36,415 nt of DNA from Lentisphaeria bacterium. GTDB taxonomy: Bacteria > Verrucomicrobiota > Lentisphaeria > Victivallales > UBA1829. The stretch's first letter is position 1, and each line of letters begins with the position of its first letter. The stretch covers positions 1 to 36,415 of the forward strand of contig JAFZZR010000027.1 of NCBI GenBank assembly GCA_017615635.1, written 5' to 3'. Positions 34,138 to 36,415 of this stretch are shown here, piece by piece. The notes below the pieces were generated by a model. It saw only the letters and a program-made list of their open reading frames with translations, did no database searches and was not told the origin of the DNA. The translations under genes were made by a program, and so were the position numbers.

Positions 34138-34953
34138 TCAGTATTTGAATATTTTCGGGTTGCGGTTCAGCCAGACCGCCAGGGAATAACCGAAATTCGT
34201 TCCGCCTGTGCTTGTTATATCATCGGAACAGGAGAGCTCCTCGATGCCCTCCGCATGTCCGTCCACAAAGAGCGTATTGGCCTTTTTTCCGTGGGCGCCG
34301 TAGGGTCCGATATTCACATAATAGGCGGCGTTGGAAGGGGCAAGAGACCGGATCGTATTGAACAGAATATAACTGTTTTCGCGGCTGCGGGTCTCGTGCA
34401 TTTTCCAGTCGTCCAGCATCACCACGGCCCGGCTGGCATAACCCCGGGCTCTGCCCAGTTTCTGCAGACAGGCTCCCTTGAAATCTCCCTCGGTCCCAAG
34501 ATAAAAATTGTAGGCATAAGAGATTTTCGTCGGGAACATGTTGTAGCACATCCGCGCGTTGTCCACTCCCTCCTCGGGGCAGATCAGACCCGGAAGGAAC
34601 GCTCCGTAGGTGGTGGACCACTTGCTGACCACATAGCCCATATTGGCGCCGCCGAACCCGCCGCTCAGCGTCATATACTCGTGCCATTGAAACGGCGCGG
34701 TCAGAGTCCCCTTTTTCGTCACGTTGTTGAGCTTCGTCTCCCATTCCAGACCGGCCGGCAGAACGTCGTCATCGTAGGTCGATGCGTATATGGCCCATCC
34801 CATCCCGTTCTGCTTCAGGTTGTTGAGACACGAAATGGTCCGCCCGGACGCCTTTACCTTGCCCAGAGCGGGCAGCAGCATCCCGGCCAGAATGGCAATG
34901 ATGGCGATGACGACCAGCAATTCGATGAGGGTGAAGGATTTTTCGGTTTTCAT
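34138..34953 (-). CDS. type II pseudopilin-like protein C (prepilin-type N-terminus)
   Basis: A 271-residue protein starting [18 protein letters not shown], a very short leader with Ser at -1 instead of Gly. The helix region and [20 protein letters not shown] follow, then a body with [16 protein letters not shown] and the C-terminal motif [17 protein letters not shown]. Its sequence is clearly more distant from proteins A and B than those are from each other. AAAGGA at the end of the regulator gene acts as its ribosome-binding site, and only seven bases separate the regulator stop from the start, so it is coupled to the regulator. The role in secretion or filament formation is inferred from family. 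Confidence 0.85.
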   Translation of the reverse strand: MKTEKSFTLIELLVVIAIIAILAGMLLPALGKVKASGRTISCLNNLKQNGMGWAIYASTYDDDVLPAGLEWETKLNNVTKKGTLTAPFQWHEYMTLSGGFGGANMGYVVSKWSTTYGAFLPGLICPEEGVDNARMCYNMFPTKISYAYNFYLGTEGDFKGACLQKLGRARGYASRAVVMLDDWKMHETRSRENSYILFNTIRSLAPSNAAYYVNIGPYGAHGKKANTLFVDGHAEGIEELSCSDDITSTGGTNFGYSLAVWLNRNPKIFKY

Positions 34954-34960
34954 CTTTTTC

Positions 34961-36106
34961 TTATTCCTTTCTTTGTAAACTGTTTCCGTCGGAAAATGAA
35001 GTCTTGAGGATTACCGTGCGGTTCTTTTTCGAGACCCCGTTCTCGAAGTGATCCATGACCATGTCCACGGCGGTCTCGGCGATCTGGTAGGGGAAAGTGC
35101 GGATACTGGCCAGGAAGGTGTCTTCGGAGCGGCAGTCGTATCCGGCGAGAGCCAGATCGCCGGGAATGGAAAGTCCGAGCGCTGTCGCCTGATCCATGAC
35201 CTGGTACGCCAGCCGGTCGTCGTGACAGAGAAGCACGTCGGGACGGTCCGGCGAGGTCAGAATGCGATGAATTTCCGTTTCGCAGTCCTCGTTTCGCAGT
35301 TTTCCCACGAGACGGCACTTGAGCCCGTTCCGTTCCAGGGCGGAACGCATGGCATCCTCCCGGTCCAGGGAGTCGTAGTGGAAGAAGCTGTTTTCGATCA
35401 GTCGGCCGACGATCCCGACCGAGCGGAAGCCCCGCTTTTTCATGGTCCGGCACATGTCGTCAAGACCGGGCGCGGGATCGGCATACACGGAGCCCGTGTG
35501 AGGCGAGGGGACGCTGCCGGCAAGGCAGACCTGCGGGATCTCCGTATGGGAGAGAAGACGCCGGAGAACGGGATCCTTGCAGGACGTGTCTCTGCACAGC
35601 GCACCCAGGTGAATGACGCCGCAGAGACGGGGAAAATGTTCCGCAGCAAAGGAGTCGATCTCCTCCTCGGAGGCCGTCGGCTCGGGGACGCGGAGCATGA
35701 TGCAGGAGATGTTGCTTTTGGAACAGCGTCCGATCAGACCGTTCAGATAGGGCTGGATGTTGTTGCTGCGAAGGTGCAGCAGATCGGTAAAATTCAGGGC
35801 GATCAGGACGCCGATCACCGGGTACGCCCCCCGGATTTTCACCCGGGCATCCCGCCGGACGGCCAGCGATTTGTCCGGCAGACGCCGCACCAGGCGGTCC
35901 GCCAGCAGCTGCTCGTAGGCCCGGTGGGTCGTGCAGCGCCCCAGTTTCAGGAGGGCGGAGAGCTCGCGCTCGGACATGAGGATCGTGTCAGAGCCCGGGG
36001 GCAGGGCGCGAATCTCCCGGACCAGAGCCTGATAGAGCTGAACATGAAGCGGCTCCACGGACTTGTGATCCGGTTTCAATTTTGCATAATCGATTCCGCC
36101 GCTCAT
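34961..36106 (-). CDS. GntR-HTH/LacI-sensor hybrid transcription regulator
   Basis: A 381-residue regulator. The N-terminal 85 residues form a winged helix-turn-helix of GntR type ([22 protein letters not shown], then [37 protein letters not shown]). From about residue 95 to the end it is a periplasmic-binding-like effector domain of LacI type ([56 protein letters not shown]). This architecture is typical of AraR-like regulators responding to sugars. ATG 36106 is used because GGAG lies eight bases upstream; the longer frame's ATG at 36121 has no site. It opens the pseudopilin operon and probably represses it until its ligand appears. A quasi-palindrome lies in its promoter. Confidence 0.9.
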   Translation of the reverse strand: MSGGIDYAKLKPDHKSVEPLHVQLYQALVREIRALPPGSDTILMSERELSALLKLGRCTTHRAYEQLLADRLVRRLPDKSLAVRRDARVKIRGAYPVIGVLIALNFTDLLHLRSNNIQPYLNGLIGRCSKSNISCIMLRVPEPTASEEEIDSFAAEHFPRLCGVIHLGALCRDTSCKDPVLRRLLSHTEIPQVCLAGSVPSPHTGSVYADPAPGLDDMCRTMKKRGFRSVGIVGRLIENSFFHYDSLDREDAMRSALERNGLKCRLVGKLRNEDCETEIHRILTSPDRPDVLLCHDDRLAYQVMDQATALGLSIPGDLALAGYDCRSEDTFLASIRTFPYQIAETAVDMVMDHFENGVSKKNRTVILKTSFSDGNSLQRKE

Positions 36107-36130
36107 AAGGATTATCTCCATCTGCTGTCT

Positions 36131-36148
36131 GGTAGTATTTATAATACC
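36131..36148. promoter_or_regulatory. candidate operator of the GntR/LacI regulator
   Basis: GGTAGTATTTATAATACC agrees with its own reverse complement at 14 of 18 positions. It overlaps the predicted -10 box (36141-36146) of the regulator gene, the usual position for autorepression. Confidence 0.5.
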
Positions 36149-36169
36149 ACAATAAGTTTAAAAAAACAA
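36141..36169 (-). promoter_or_regulatory. predicted promoter of the regulator/pseudopilin operon
   Basis: On the minus strand TTGTTT (36169-36164) and TATTAT (36146-36141) have a 17-base spacer. It lies upstream of the ribosome-binding site of the regulator. Confidence 0.5.
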
Positions 36170-36237
36170 GCAAGCAAGACTCTTTTTTTCAAAAAAATTG
36201 AAATTTTATACGCCGGTTTGCCGTCTGCCGTCCCGAT

Positions 36238-36266
36238 TTGACTTTTCCGCACTTCCGTGCTATTGT
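36238..36266 (+). promoter_or_regulatory. predicted promoter of the amidohydrolase gene
   Basis: TTGACT (36238-36243) and TATTGT (36261-36266) with a 17-base spacer and TG before the -10 box (GTGCTATTGT). It is divergent from the regulator's promoter about 70 bases away, so the regulator could also act on this gene. Confidence 0.6.
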
Positions 36267-36308
36267 CTCCGGACCGCAATTCGGACAACCGCAGAAGAGG
36301 AGCGCAAG

Positions 36309-36415
36309 ATGACACAGGAGATACCGGATTTCCGTTATACCGAACTGGACCGTAAAATCTGGGAGGAAAAGCTGGAAAAATTCGTGCCGCACCGGATCTT
36401 CGATGCGCATACGCA
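36309..36415 (+). CDS. amidohydrolase-family protein, 3' end cut by window edge
   Basis: Only the first 35 residues are inside the window. They end with HRIFDAHT, the start of the beta-1 HxH metal-binding motif (D-A-H-x-H) of amidohydrolase superfamily enzymes, preceded by a helical stretch with YTELDRKIWEEKLEKF. AGAGGAG upstream of the ATG is a good ribosome-binding site. The substrate cannot be told. The gene is divergent from the GntR/LacI-type regulator, suggesting that both may belong to one glycan-use regulon. Confidence 0.75.
   Translation, partial: MTQEIPDFRYTELDRKIWEEKLEKFVPHRIFDAHT

Noticed and set aside
1..36415. CRISPR arrays, tRNA genes, insertion sequences, integrases or phage genes.
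   Set aside because: No regular direct repeats, cloverleaf-type sequences or transposase/integrase motifs were seen on reading the window.

Overview
This 36.4 kb stretch looks like chromosome of a Gram-negative bacterium of the Planctomycetes-Verrucomicrobia-Chlamydiae group, most likely a Lentisphaerota/Victivallales-type organism. That placement is inference. It rests on short type II pseudopilin-like proteins with an N-terminal FTLIELLVV segment and a C-terminal H-x(n)-DGH motif, on large secreted multi-domain glycan-active proteins, and on envelope genes (ExbB/ExbD, RfaE2-type nucleotidyltransferase, LolA-like protein, O-antigen-ligase-like protein). The DNA is fairly GC-rich, genes are tightly packed, and no gene-free gap exceeds 300 bases. 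I see no tRNA, rRNA, CRISPR, insertion sequence or phage gene.

Layout. (1) 1-4008: envelope energiser operon on the + strand: two TPR proteins, an ExbB/TolQ-type channel with a signal peptide, and two ExbD/TolR proteins, closed by a good terminator. (2) 4104-7649: a minus-strand pair, a GH2-like protein without an obvious catalytic barrel and an O-antigen-ligase-like membrane protein. (3) 7709-10450: glnS and a PflX-like radical SAM gene. (4) 10478-15294: a minus-strand operon in which lon, a LolA-like gene, a TadE-like gene and an rfaE2-like gene are joined by stop/start contacts. (5) 15350-18649: hom, an aspartokinase resembling the ectoine-type branch, and a dCMP deaminase. (6) 18684-23527, minus strand: an orphan LacI-type ligand-binding protein, a cupin, an M20 peptidase, mutY and an RlmI-like methyltransferase. 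(7) 23598-26264: the translation operon rpsP-khpA-trmD-rplS-rnhB, lacking rimM. (8) 26289-36169: a roughly 10 kb minus-strand operon. (9) From 36238: a divergent, truncated amidohydrolase gene.

Region 8 is the most interesting part. A GntR/LacI-hybrid regulator is followed with almost no spacing by a pseudopilin, an 888-residue secreted protein I do not recognise, two tandemly duplicated pseudopilins and a 1176-residue secreted protein with LamG-like, CBM9-like and GH123/DUF4091-like parts. A quasi-palindrome lies on the predicted -10 box of the regulator's own promoter. I read this as a substrate-inducible glycan-use locus in which dedicated pseudopilins are co-expressed with the enzymes; that link is a hypothesis.

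Ten predicted sigma-70-type promoters were found by eye (16-17 base spacers). Start codons were chosen from ribosome-binding sites and promoter positions; in several places this moves the start inward from the longest open frame.
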